Shown here piece by piece: positions 12,269-23,936 of a stretch of 64,000 nucleotides of DNA. The stretch's first letter is position 1; each line of letters starts with the position of its first letter. Source of the stretch: Ligula intestinalis (Eukaryota; Platyhelminthes; Cestoda; Diphyllobothriidea; Diphyllobothriidae). A program made the translations under genes and the position numbers. The notes beneath the pieces are model-generated. The model was not told the DNA's origin. It saw only the letters and a program-made list of their open reading frames with translations, and did no database searches. The stretch spans positions 6,479,711 to 6,543,710 of the forward strand of contig JAYGXS010000004.1 in the NCBI GenBank assembly GCA_036362985.1, written 5' to 3'.

Positions 12269-15200
12269 ATGGACAACAGTGACGACGTCAGGCATGTTCT
12301 AAACACAAAAAAATCGACAAACGATGATGGGCTGGTGACTGAAGGTAACGTAGTAAACTTAATTCTTTTCTACCAGACGTTATTCTGTTCAAAATAATAA
12401 CCGATTTGTAGGTTCTACCTCATTAGGTAGAAAGGAAATTAGAGCAGCCGCGAGAACACAAGTGCACATGAATGAACAGAAGAGACTTGCTTATGTTAAT
12501 AGACGTTCGCACGAAACACAGGCAGAGAGATGGCTTCGCCTGGAGACTAATTCCATACGTCAGCAATATCGACGCTCCCAAGAAACCGAAGATCAAATTC
12601 TGCAAAGAATACGCTAAGAAGCGATTCGCCATTTAATCAACTTCTCCCAAGAAACCGAGGTCCAAACCCTGGGAAGGAGAGAGCTAGGTAGGTTAACAGA
12701 TTCGCAACCCCAGCAAAACGAATAACCCAGCCGTAGAAGTGCACGTCTGACTATGCAAGCATCACAAAGAGCGGATCAACGCGCAAACGATGCTGGAAAC
12801 TCCATAGGGTTTGGCGACTCTGGCCCGTCGGTTGCTTCCATAAATGCTCAAGTTTGGGACAAAGCCTCACTCAATTACATCCCAAAACATGGTTATGCGG
12901 AAGATGTAAATGTTTCCATTGGGAAGATGATAAAGGTTGCGGACATTGTCAAGCAAAAAATGGACTGTTGAGACGATGGGCATGTGCTGTTCCAACGGCA
13001 AAGTTCTACTGAATAGCATCCCGCCACCACCAGAAATACTTCAAGCATTGTCTGCTGGCAATACCGACGACTCGAATAATTATCTTTCTAATATAAGAAA
13101 ATGCAACGGTGCGTTTCAAATGACCTCCTTTTGTGCCATCTTTGTTCGTGAGGTTGCATTTATACCTATCGTTAAGGTGGAAGGCCAGGTTTGCCACCGG
13201 ATAGGATCGTTTCTACCTCCTCTTGATGGCGAGCCAAAATTTCTACAAATATATTTCGTAGAAGACATTAACCTACAGGCTCAAAGCCGATCCCGAGCGT
13301 ATCCAAACATTAAGCATCATCTAATACAGTCTTTTCAAGACATACTACACCAGCGCAACAGCTACGTTAACAGTTTCAAGTCTGTCCTGGAGATGCACGC
13401 TTCCATTGACTTCATTATCGTCATAGATGCCGATGAACGTACTCATGGAAAGCCCCAACGAAGATTTAATGCACCCGCATGCAACGAGGTGGCCATCGTT
13501 ATGTCAAAAGCACAGTACGGCAACAGGGATATTGTCTTGAGAAGGAGGGACGATAAGTTGCAAAGGATTTACGAGGTACACCATTTATACGACGCCTTCA
13601 AATACCCCCTCATGCATGTTAATGATAAAGACGGTTATCGCTTCGGTATACCTAAAATTGGCACCCGTTAAACAGTAAGTTTTTAAAGCCTTCTACACTT
13701 ACCACTTTATGATTTGAGAACGAACTTTCAGCCTTCTTTGTCGATTCAAAACGTTGCGCCTTCAATTTGCTGTTGATATGTTTGCCAAAGTGGAAACAAA
13801 TTGCCTTTGCTATTTCCGCACCCACCAGAAAGAACTTTGGGTGGACAAATGCATCCACCTTAGAGACAATATCCCTTCTGACGGTGGTAATGGTGCTGGT
13901 CGTGGTCAACATTTCATCTTGCAGTCAAGTCACACTGGGTCTCCTCGCAACATGCATGAGAAAACCCAAGATGCGTTGGTTTACGTTAGGCATTATGGTC
14001 GCCCGGACCTATTCATTACGTTTACCTGCAACCCATCGTAGCCTGAAATTACTAATGAGTTGTTCCCCGATCAAAAGCCAGAGGACCGCCATGATTTGTC
14101 CACGCGGGTATTCCAGCTTAAGTTGAAAACCATGATGCGACTCATCACAAAATTCAAATTTTCGGCATGTTTAGTGTCAAGTGTACACTGTTGAATGGCA
14201 AAAGAGAGGATTGCTTCACGGTCACATTGTCATCTGGCTGAAGGAAAAATGGCGCTCATTCGATGTCGACAAATTTATATGCGCAGAGTTGCCTGACCGA
14301 TCCGTTGACCCTGTCCTGTTTGAAACGATCAAAACTCAAATGGTGCAAGACCCATGCGGTCGGATAAATCCTAACAGCCGTTGCATGAAGTATAGGAAAT
14401 GTACCAAGATATATCCCAAGTGATTTCTAGATGCAACGCAGACTGATAGGGATGGTAACCCTCTCTATAGAAGATGACAACCTGAGATTGGCGGATTCGA
14501 AGCAGTTATCAATGAAAGACGAAACTGTGTTGTGGTAAATGATCACTATTGGATCGTGCCTTATTGCCCCTTACTGTCAAAAGTATTCAACGCCCACATC
14601 AACGTTGGATTTTGCAACACAGCGAAGTCCATCAAGTACGTCTGCAAGTACATCAACAAAGGATCCGATGTCGCCATGTACTCTCTCAACCACCGTAACA
14701 ACAATGATGAGATTTACCAGTATGAAATGGGCAGATACATCAGCAGCAATAAGGCATTCTGGAGAATCTTTGGTTTTGTTATCCACAACCGTTTTCTGGC
14801 CATTGCACACTTAAGCGTCCACCTGGAAAATGGCCAATGGATTTACTTTACGGAAGGATTCCTCTTGGATCAGCTTCAGAATCCTTAAGATACAACTTTG
14901 ACTGCTTTCTTCAAATTGTACCAGCAAGATTTGTTTGCCAAAACACTTTGTTTATTCAGGTTCATTCATACCACATATGGAATCGAAACAGGTGGGCCCG
15001 ACGAAAGGTAGGTATTTCAGTTGACGGACATCCGGGCATTAAGTATGATGTGAAAATGCGCAGAATATACATAGTGCACCCCTTTAACAAGAATGTTTAT
15101 ACTTACGAAGGCTACTTTATGAAGTTAAAGGTCAAACATCGTTTGAAGATTGAAAACTTTCTGTGTTCTACCTACAAAGAAGCTTTTGCGAGGTGTGGTC

Positions 15201-15707
15201 TGCTTCAAGATGAAAATCAGTGAGAGAACAGCATTGCTGAAGCTGTCGTTGCTAACGCTCCTACTCAATTACGACGACTGCTTGCGTTGTTGATCAGAAA
15301 TTGTGAGGTAAACTGTCACCATGATCCATGGTTAAAGTACAGATACGATATTTCGGAAGACTACCGACATCAAATTCAGTTGCAAAATGCCCCTCTTCCC
15401 GTAGACTTCAATGCCACCATCTACAACATGGCACTCATTCACAGTGAAAACACCTTGGTTGAAATGGGTCGAGAGCAACTTGAAAGGTATGGATTTCCTC
15501 CTTTTGACAGGAGCATTGGGAATCAGCTACCAACTGAAATTCAGCGGGAACTTTGCTACAATATTACCGAGCTGGCAGCACACGTGGCTCTTCAAAAACC
15601 AAGGATGCTGGTCAATCAACTTCACACATTCAACAGTATTATTGACATTGTCCAGAACCACAGTAATGGCGACCACGTTTGCTTTTTGGATGTGCCCTGT
15701 GGAACTG
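12269..15707 (+). pseudogene. Helitron Rep/helicase, N-terminal part (decayed)
   Basis: Rolling-circle transposase of a Helitron: HUH nuclease joined to a Pif1-type helicase, acting on DNA in the nucleus. In order: ATG at 12269; a basic stretch with the short repeat QETEDQ/QETEVQ (12412-12720); a GMCCSNGKV cysteine segment (about 12976); CHRIGSFLPPLDGEPKFLQIYF; RRRDDKLQRIYEVHHLYD; HYGRPDLFITFTCNP; the Rep core RGLLHGHIVIWL with both histidines (14217-14225); both catalytic tyrosines in KYVCKYINKG (14637-14639 and 14649-14651); and the helicase start up to FLDVPCGT, where Walker A is cut at 15707. In-frame stops (12615, 14039, 15221) and frameshifts (near 12950, 13671, 14100, 14890) show it is dead. 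The frame continues at 20596. Confidence 0.9.
12345..12411 (+). other. probable 67-nt intron near the Helitron start codon
   Basis: The first exon (12269-12344) ends GAAG and the intron starts GTAACG. The acceptor is TTTGTAG at 12405-12411. Removing it joins E-G-S-T in frame and reaches the basic repeat; without removal the frame stops at once. The splice reading is inferred; no transcript data are available. Confidence 0.4.
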
Positions 15708-15843
15708 TTTCATTTTCAGTTTTCATGTTATTTCAGATTATTTGGTCAGGATAATAGGCAATGCTTTTGAAAACCCTATTTAGAACGTGTACAAGCACCT
15801 ATAAAATTTTACTACTGCTAACATAGTACTTGCAAACAGTGAC

Positions 15844-15966
15844 TAGCATTGTTTTTTACAATATATGTCTGGTTTTTTAGAGGTCAGACTTGGAGGGAGG
15901 AGAGTAGCATTGTTTCTTACAATATATGTCTGGTTTTTAGCGTTCAGACTTGGAGAGAGGAGAGGG
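15844..15966 (+). repeat. 61-bp direct duplication, two copies
   Basis: A unit beginning TAGCATTGTTT is repeated at 15844 and 15905 with a few substitutions, each containing ACAATATATGTCTGG and CAGACTTGGAG. It sits just past the C-terminal end of the antisense LINE frame and so may be its 3' UTR. Confidence 0.85.
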
Positions 15967-18760
15967 GGAGCATGTAATTATCCAAGCGTAGTTTGTACAT
16001 CTGAAGGGAAGCGGCCTCAACGACTGACTGTGGAAGGTTGTTACACTGTTATATAACACATCGCGTGAAGCATTCAGAGCGCAGGTGTATCTTGGACATC
16101 TCCGTTCGCAGCTTCCTTGTGTGCCCACGGAGATGAGGCGAGAGGTGCCACTGAAACATGTCTTTAAAGCGTTATCCTTTTTCAAGACCTTTTATTATCT
16201 TGAAAACTAAGACAAGATTCCCTGGTTGTTGCCTGTAATGCAGAGGGAATAAATTAAGGCAAGCCAGTCTATCTATGTAAGTGTGGTTCTTTAGACCTCT
16301 TACTAGCTTTGTTGCCTGACGCTGCACTTTCTCTAGATATGCTGTGTCCTTTGCTAGCCACGGCCGCCACGCTTGTATGCCATACGCTAGGTGTGGTCGA
16401 ACAAACATACACTCTGCCAAAGAGATCTTCATCGAAAGCTATAAACGCCTTTTTGATAGCGTGCAGCACACTGTGGCTTTATTTGCAGCTTTGACAGATT
16501 GTATTGGGGGCTTCAGATTACTCTGTATCCAAATGCTAACGTCTTTTTGTGTAGATGCTACGGAAATTCGGATGTTTTTTTAGGTGATATGTCCTGCTGC
16601 TCTGTGGGATAAGGTAGTTTGTTGGACGCAGGTGGAGGACAGCACACTTTTGAACATTGAAATTCAGCAGCCATCTCTCGGACCACGTCTGCAGTTTGCA
16701 AATATTATTTTTCAGAGCATCTTAATTGCTTGGGCACTTAATGACCTGTCGTAGCTTAACGCCATCGGCAAACATGAGGTTACTGCAGTCCAGGTCTTAA
16801 AAAGCTGTCATTTACATAGAGAATGAAGAGTAGAGGACCGAGAACGGAGCCTTTAGGAACCCCACTAACTACGTCAACCCAGTCCAATTTATCTTCCCCG
16901 ATGCAAACACGTTGTTTTCTACCGACTAAAAATGACCTGATCCAGTCCAAAATTACCCCCTTGATGGCAAAAACGCTCAGTTTACGCAATAGGCGTTGAT
17001 GAGACACGCTGTCAAAGGCTTTGCGGAAATCGATGTAAACTACGTCCACTTCGAAGCCCCCTTCTAAAACACTTGTCCAGGCCTCAGTTGAAGTCAGTAA
17101 ATTTGAAACGCAGGAGCGCCCTCGCCGAAAGCCATGTTGGAAATTTTGTATGATGTCACTTTCATCGCAAAATCGTAGTATGGCCTGCTTGACAAGGAAC
17201 TTCATCATTTTGCAGGAAAGGCAAGTCAAGCTTATGGGCTAAAAGCTGCTCGCAGACATCCTGCTACCTCCCTTATATAACGGTTCGATGTTGGCCGTCT
17301 TCCACTGCAAAGACGAGGCCCCTGTTCTCATGGAAAACTCGAACAGAATTAGAACAGACACCGATAGCTCGGTCAACAGTTCTTTAATTATCAGTTCAGG
17401 GATCCCATCCGGTCCAGGAGACTTGTCTGGTTTGATGTGACTGAGTATATGTCGTACGTCTGCGACTGAAAAGGAAACAGTTTCAATAACGGCTGTACCT
17501 TCGCCCACTTCTAATCCTGAATTGTCGTCGGGGAATTCCATCCTAAATGCTGATCTAAAAAACTCTGACAGTAACTTTACTTTCCGCGGTCCTTCCGTTA
17601 CTACGTTCCCGAGGTTTTCCCTTAGGGCTGCAATGTTGTCCCGGTTCCTCCTTTTGACTGTGGATGTATCCATAAAATTTTTTTGAAAATATTATGGCTT
17701 GTTTGTAAGTTGACACTAAAAGGCAGTTCTAGAATTACGTATTTCCTTAAGGCATATATTTCGTTGCGCTTTATATTTGGCAAGTGATGTTGAATCTTGA
17801 AGACGCCCGTACGTTTTCCACAACCTTTGTTTCTTCTTCATGGCTCATTTTATCGGCTGGTAAACATATGGAGTTCTGGCACATGGTCTTATTTCTTTCA
17901 TTGGGCAATGGACTTCAATTAAGCGCTCTACAGTCCCTTGCATATGCTACCACAATTCATTGGTATCGTTCGTACTGGGTAAGCAGTTTTCTGCGGAAGC
18001 GGTTCGTCTCATTTTTTCAAAATTGGCTTTCCAAATATTTCTGCGCCTCTTTATTTGCTATTTTTGAGACAGTAGGTAACACATGCAGGTAAAAACTACG
18101 TGGTCGCTAAACCCAAGTGGCGGTTGTGAGTTCAGTTCCCCTACGATCCCCTCTTCTTTACCAAAAACGAGATCTAGACAGTTTGATCGCTGGCTTTCTC
18201 GCAGTCGGGTTGTGAAGTCTATGTGCTGAGTGAGATATTTCTCCAAAGAAAGCTGAAGTAGTTGTTAATTGAAAGGTGCTGCTGCGGCCTTTACTCCAGG
18301 CCTCATCCGATCGATGCCACGAGCGTTGAAATCACCCAGAAGTAATAGGTTTCCCTGCATACAGATAACTGTCAGTGAACTTAGCAGTTCTACGTTGTCA
18401 CTTTCGCTGGAGCCGGAAGGCTGATAAACAGAGCATATATTGAGTGCCGGATGTAACTGATCTTACTTTTGCATGAAATTATTTCATATCGTCGTAGGGC
18501 TATGTCTGCAATTTCCCTCTGACAACAGGACATTTCATTGGCGACATAAAGTGCCACTCCTCCGCCATTATGTTGAGATCTGTCGCAGCGAAACAGTTTA
18601 TTGCCTTCAATGCTGACTTCGCTGATCCCTATTGCTTCGGGCAGACAAGTCTCTGTTAATGCAATTATAGGCGGTTTCTGCTCAGATACTATTGTTTTGT
18701 GTTCGTCAAGTTTATTGAAGGGACTCTGATAATTGGATAATAGATCTCGAGGCAGCGGCC
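15960..18760 (-). pseudogene. CR1-like LINE ORF2 (endonuclease and reverse transcriptase), decayed
   Basis: Non-LTR retrotransposon ORF2 read from 18760 down to about 15960. Endonuclease (AP type): HNGGGVALYVANE near 18560, GDFNARGIDR near 18310, and LDLVF...GFSDHVVF at 18058-18246. Linker and RT: IKPDKSPGPDGIP (17239-17673), HGFRRGRSC, VVYIDFRKAFDSVSHQRLL, GVPKGSVLGPLLFILYVND (16780-17229), then the FADD box degraded to FADG near 16765 in another frame. C-terminal: HLAYGIQAWRPW...ATKLVRGLKN (16172-16432). At least five frame breaks. It lies antisense to the Helitron it interrupts, so it is younger than that element. It is close in layout to the LINE at 46400-48215 but clearly a different copy and subfamily. 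Confidence 0.88.
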
Positions 18761-18804
18761 ACTATTGTTTGTGGTATCTTCTACAGCCAGCCGGTTGACC
18801 TTGG

Positions 18805-19625
18805 TTAAGCTTTCTGCCTGCCTACTTCCGGCCAAAAAAAATTTCGTTCACTGTGGACTATTTCTCCTCCTCTTATTTGTAGGCCAGTTTTGCCTTTGTT
18901 CTTTCGGTCGTTTAGATCGTTTCTCAAAAGTCGCATTTTCCTGCGTTCCTTTGGTTCATAATTCAGCTGAAAGAAAACTCCAGCATGCATGGTACGCAGA
19001 GACGACTATCTTTCCAGCATAAGCTCTGCCTGCGCTTCGGTGTTCCAAATGACCTTAAATGGCCGTGACTAAGAGCTTGAAATATATGGTGGCTGATCCT
19101 TGCCTATTCTAAATGTTTTGAGAATTTTAACAGACTCAGTGCCCCTTAGCAGTGAGTTAGCGTACTGCCAAACGAGACTTCGATCGTGCTCCTTTTTATC
19201 CCCAGCAATTGTAGCCGTTGGTTCTGGAGCACTTTGTATCACTTTATAGTGCATAGGGTTGGCTCGAGCTTGGGCCGTGGTCACATCGCACTGAAGCAGA
19301 GTAGCAGCAGGGGTTTCGAAGTCCAGATCTGTGAAATATTCTATGAACATTTTGTTGGTAGCATTTTCTTCTAAGTGACAGTTTACCCTTTGGTCCATTT
19401 CAACTTCCTTTTCTTCAGAAGTCTCCTCTTGGAGTGGTTGTCTTGCTTTTTGCTCACATGGCGTGCTCCAAGTTCTGTCTCGCGATAAAACTGAGGGTAT
19501 TGGTTAGTCTTTAGCAGGTTGCTCTTCAGCCGTCTTCTGCTGGCGTATGCGTCTGCGTTTGGCTCTGCTGGACTCGTGGTTTCCTGGTTTAATAACCACT
19601 GTCCTGTCCTCTGCATGCGCCGCAT
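18805..19625 (-). pseudogene. CR1-like LINE ORF1 remnant
   Basis: Three overlapping minus-strand frames continue one protein upstream of ORF2. 19383-19625 is a basic N-terminal part; 19069-19398 contains SAPEPTATIAGDKKEHDRS and LLRGTESVKILKTFRIGK; 18805-18990 contains PKERRKMRLLRNDLNDR and ends WPEVGRQKA. The pattern (EP.. KKEHD.. VKIL.. FRIGK .. RLLRNDL) is what I know from ORF1 of flatworm CR1-like LINEs, an RNA-binding chaperone-type protein. Frameshifts separate the pieces and stops lie around 18890-19040. The order ORF1 then ORF2 on the same strand supports one near-full-length element of about 3.7 kb. Confidence 0.6.
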
Positions 19626-19959
19626 CCGGTGGTGTTATCGTATTGTGCTTAATGAGCACTGCTAGTATTTTCGCGTTAAATTCAAGGCTTCCCTCTTAAT
19701 GCATTACCCGCGTGGCTAGGTTAAGACATTCATCGCAATCCGCACGCGCAGGCTTATTTGGCTGGGTGGTGTTAAGTTTTAAGACGGTTGGTGAAATAAG
19801 ATGTGTTTTTGCATAGTGGGTAGTCTGAGATTTCGTACGCGTTATTGATAGCGCTTCGGCTATCTCTGGGAGTACCTTTTCAAAGGTTGAAAGAGGCGGC
19901 TTACATAAGCTAACCTGATTACACCCGTTGGAGTATATCTTAGCGACTTGGCCTTCAGA

Positions 19960-20050
19960 GTGTGAGCTGGTAGTGAAGTCGGTAGAGCGTCTGACATTAT
20001 AAAATGAGGTCTGGGGTTCAAATCCAGCCGTCGACGAAAATTTTTTTTTT
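19960..20050 (+). repeat. tRNA-derived segment with poly-T tail (SINE head or tRNA pseudogene)
   Basis: A D-arm/A-box-like stretch GAAGTCGGTAGAGC is followed by an anticodon-arm-like stretch and a T-arm CTGG-GGTTCAAAT-CCAG with a consensus B-box GGTTCAAATCC (about 20016-20026). A run of ten T (20041-20050) follows, as a Pol III terminator would. The anticodon stem does not pair well, so a working tRNA gene is unlikely. Confidence 0.5.
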
Positions 20051-20360
20051 CAGCTAGCAGAGATGGATCGTGCATGTTAGCGTTACCCATGCTATTGGAA
20101 ACTATATTACAGTGCATTTATTCAAAGTCTGCAATCAACCGGCCATGCAAATATAGATTGCAAAAATATTTTCTTGTGCAATTAATTTCAAAAGTCAAAA
20201 TTTGCAATGTGAATGACTCAGCCTTTCTTGTAAGAAGTTCTTTGCACTGTAACGATCATATTCAGAAGCAGCGATGTTGTTCGAAGGAGCTAGTGAACTT
20301 CCAGACTTGTGCTGATCGTAGGGATAACTTTCAGAGCGTGGTATAATCCACGGTAAATTT

Positions 20361-20492
20361 AGATTGTTCAAGCAAACGATTCGTCCCACTCAGAAAGAAT
20401 ATTTCCAAAGGGCAGATAATACGCAGTCCAGTAAGATTGTGAAAGCGAAGGATTCGTTTCATTCAGAAAGAAAATTTCCAAAGGGCAGAAAA
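20361..20492 (+). repeat. 73-bp direct duplication
   Basis: Two copies (starting 20361 and 20434) share AGATTGT, ATTCGT, CAGAAAGAA and TTTCCAAAGGGCAGA in the same order with about a dozen differences. No function seen. Confidence 0.75.
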
Positions 20493-20595
20493 AAAGCATT
20501 TCATTTGTTAGTTTTTATAGCCAGATGTGTCGTCTACACTAAGGTAGAGACTCAAAACATCGTGAGCGCAAAGAGCTTAAATTCGAAACCAATTT

Positions 20596-21838
20596 AAAAA
20601 CTTCCAAAACAGCTGCTTTTGGCTGAGCTGGGCAAACGGAGCAAAATTGTTTTGGCTGTTGCATCGGCTGGTATAGCAGCGACGTAACTTCCCAGTGGGC
20701 GAACTGCTCACAGCACCTTCAAGCTTCCTCTAAGGTTACCTGATGATGGCACCGCGACATGCCGCATAAGCAGACGTTGTGGATCATCTGAATTGTTGAA
20801 ACTGTGCTCAGCTATAATTTAGAACGACTGTACAATGGCCAACACAAGTGCACTGGAAGCGGTAGACAGAACGCTGCGTGATGTCACAGGACTAAACATT
20901 CCGTTTGGTGGCATCACAACGGTTTTATCTGGTGATTTCCGCCAGACACTACCGGTGATTCAAAGGGGTACCAGGGGTGACCAGGTTAAATTCTGCCTAA
21001 AATATTTACCGCTATGGTAAACGGTGAAGACATTAAAACTCACGACCAATATGAGTGTTCTCCTGCACAGTGCCCATGAAAACGATGGATTCTCTACCAA
21101 CATCTTGAAGATTGGCGAAGGGAAAATTGACAGTGATGCTACCGGAAACATCCCTATTAGTTTGATTGTAAATTTGCTGAGTTGTGATGGAGATCTTAGA
21201 GACAAAATTTTCCCTGATTTCCAAAATAACTTTACCGATGTAGAATGGCTATGCGCACAAAGAATTCTTGCTCTGACCAATAAATTCATTAATTCTAATA
21301 AAAACAGAATTAGCCGTCTTCTTCCAGGTGAGGAAAAACTGTACAAATTACTATATACGACGGTTGATCCTTCTGATTGTGTAAATTGTCCCGTTGAATT
21401 CCTTAACAGCTTGGAAATATCTGGCGTTCCATTGCACAAACTGGTTCTGACGGTTGGCACGCCAATTATACTGATGCACCGCGGCTATGCAATGGCACTA
21501 GGCTAATTGTTAAGCGACTGATGTCATACCTTGTAGAAGCCACATTTATGACTGGTTGTGCAAAATGGGAGACTGCTTATATCCCCCGCATTCCTATCGG
21601 GCCATCGGATACTCCATTTAATTACCGACGACTTCAATTTCCCGTTGAGGTTTGCTTTGCCAAATCCATCAACAAGTTTCAAGGTCAAACGTTCAGGGAG
21701 GCTGGAATACACCTGGAAGAATCGTGCTTTTCCCACGGTCAGCTCTACCTTGCGATATCTCGGGTTGCCTCGAAAATCAATTTGTACGTATTGGCACCCA
21801 ACGGCGTTACGAGAAATGTCGTTCACCCAGAAGCGTAA
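20596..21838 (+). pseudogene. Helitron helicase, C-terminal part (decayed)
   Basis: Continuation of the Helitron frame. It shows KIVLAVASAGIAAT, GRTAHSTFKLPLR, a Walker B region in which the usual IIWDE reads II-stop-ND (stop at 20821-20823), FGGITTVLSGDFRQTLPVI (20895-20960), then after a stop at 21018 a domain with SLIVNLLSCDGDLRDKIFPD, a frameshift near 21484, NGTRLIVKRL, FAKSINKFQGQTF and SHGQLYLAISRV (21521-21838). The protein ends at RNVVHPEA, close to where this family normally ends. The loss of Walker B and the split Walker A rule out an active helicase. Confidence 0.9.
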
Positions 21839-22225
21839 GTCTGACGAATCTACCTTCCATCTTCTTACGGTGCGTCTTGATTCTTATTTCCTGCCTTCTC
21901 ATGATCCCGTATTTCTCACTATTGTTTGATTTCAAAATTTTTTTCTCTTAACGCCAACATTTACCACTTTCCGCCGCATACATACTTATTTACTTGCTCA
22001 TATTGTAATGCCACCTGTGGACACGTTTGTGATGCAGTTGGACAAGCATGAAAAAAGATGTTCGTTGTAATGATGTTAGACTAATTATATTGCCGCTCGG
22101 CAGCAAGTAAGGTTTGCCACCGAACGTTTCTGGCAGAAATGTTCTTTAAAAAACATACGGCTCGCTACTTTTTAGTACTTTGTTTGCTTAGAATAACTGT
22201 TGACGATCTTTGGGCTCCCGTGCTT
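21839..22225. other. Helitron 3' flank; terminus not defined
   Basis: A short perfect hairpin TGCCG-CT-CGGCA lies at about 22092-22103, the kind of structure that precedes a Helitron 3' end. No CTRR end follows it at the usual distance, so the terminus stays unproven. Confidence 0.3.
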
Positions 22226-22690
22226 CGATATCTGGTCGGTAGACATGGTAACCAGCAAGGGTTTTCGATGGGCTCATCTCCGGTACTTGGCGATGTTCTC
22301 GTGCCCATTGCGATCTTCCCCTAATGTGACCATTAGGGTATTGATCAACCGCGATGGCCTCTTCCTGACATGATTCCAACACTTTCAGCAGCAGGACATC
22401 CGATTTACATATACCCGTCGCCCCCCCCCCCCTCCCGGTCCCAGCCCCACACTGGACAGTTTTTCTCCTTAAAATCCCGCAAAACGGCATTCGAAACTTG
22501 ACTTATGGAACATTCCTAAAGAGTTTTTTCACTGTCTTTCCCTACCCAACGCTGATCCATTTCTGGCAGCGCCACAGCTTCTGCATCATAACTATGTACA
22601 AAGAGGGAGCTCAAAGGTATTTACCTATGAATTTGACAAATAAAGCTAAAATTAACTGGACATAATCATTTTAATAAATTCTCATATGCG
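22226..22690 (+). mobile_element. interspersed repeat, TTGAC-tail family, copy 1
   Basis: It shares with 48260-48858, in the same order: CATCTCCGGT, GATGTTCTCGTG / GACGTTCTCGTG, GACAGTTTTTCTCCT, GAGTTTTTTCACTGTCT, ATGTACAAAGAGGGAG / ATGTACCAAGAGGGAG and an AATTTGAC end. Shared 3' ends with an AT-rich tail suggest a LINE 3' region or a SINE that uses it. A run of 12 C lies at 22421-22432. No protein could be supported in it. Confidence 0.65.
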
Positions 22691-23936
22691 GTTTGCCAAC
22701 CTAAGCGTCAACAACATGTAAGGAAGCCGAAGGCGAAGCTGGGCTACAGCGCTGTTATGTATATAAGCATCACTTAAGTGGAGAGCAAAACACTCAGATG
22801 TCTAAATGTTTCTGACGATGAAGGAAAACTGTTTGTGTGTGTTGTTCCAGCTTAACAAACTATAACTGCCGACCTGCGTTGAGCTGCCCCTTTTTCTCCG
22901 AAGTTACTTGGGAACCTAAAATGTGTGGTTGTTTAATCCTATGCATACGTAAATTCTCCTTTCTCGTTTTTCAGCATATGACATGAAAGCATAATAGCAA
23001 CTTGTTTTCGATGTAACTGTCATCAGATTGAAACTATGAATAACGAGAGCAATAAATGGCAGGGTTTCAGTACAAAGTCGTACATAATCGTGCACTGTGG
23101 TAAATGAGAGCCTACTTGTAAACTGGTTGTGGAAGGCAATAGTGCCAGGGCATGCGCGAGAATAAATATACTTCCTGTGGTCTTACATCTTTGTCACCTT
23201 TTACATACGTATTCCATGCCCAAACGTACTTTATTCGAGTCATATTTTCTTTGAAGGCCAGGGAGAACATAATTTGTGCGTGGCGGTAAAATATTAAAGA
23301 GTAAAAAAGCCCTGGCTTATGTCTTTTCAATTGCACAACTTTAAAATACTCGAGTCCAACTACTGACACAGACTTGCTCTGATGAGACTATATCAACGTA
23401 AAGTATAATGGGCTCAGAAAAATAGTCCAAACGCATTCCAGGCGTGCTGAAAGCAATCAGATTCGCGTTAAGGTAATAATTACTTCCCCTTATTGGCTCT
23501 GGCATTCAACTGCGATATTAAAAACTAACTTTGCGTAGGATAATATAATCTCGAGTTGCCATGAGAACATTTTACCTACATCATGAAAAAAATCCTCAAC
23601 TAGAAATTTTACCCTATCAGGATTGTCCAACAAGGACAAAACTACTATTTGCATTTACCCTACTAGGTCTTATCACAAATTCCATATAATAAACGCCATT
23701 TCACGAAAAAAATTAAAGTTAAACCACAGAAATGTGGAAAATTTTATAAAATGATGTAAGAGCGTATTTTTTCGCCATGTCTGACAGAAATGCAATCGAA
23801 GTATAAAGGTTATATTTCATGCTTTAAAAGGCAAGGCCAGGAAAACTGAGTCATTCCCGTAGCCGCGTTTGTGAAACAATGTCGTTGCGCAAGTACAAAA
23901 AGTGAAGAGAGAGTATTCAGCGGACAGTATATTTGC
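22691..23936. other. no gene recognised
   Basis: AT-rich. Short frames only. Nothing repeated within the window was noticed. Confidence 0.45.

Larger units (their letters stand above)
15708..20595. mobile_element. 4.9-kb nested insertion splitting the Helitron
   Basis: The Helitron Walker A codons stop after GGAACTG (15701-15707) and resume with AAAACTTCC (from 20596), which encodes the missing KTF. Everything between is foreign. It contains an antisense CR1-like LINE (about 15960-19650), a two-unit repeat at its left side, a tRNA-like segment (about 19960-20035) and a short direct duplication (20361-20492). The 136 bases at 15708-15843 and the stretch 20050-20595 hold no recognised gene. 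No target-site duplication was recognised at the ends. Confidence 0.75.

Noticed and set aside
22092..22103. Hairpin as the Helitron 3' terminus
   Set aside because: No CTRR end follows at the usual distance, so it is only mentioned, not called.
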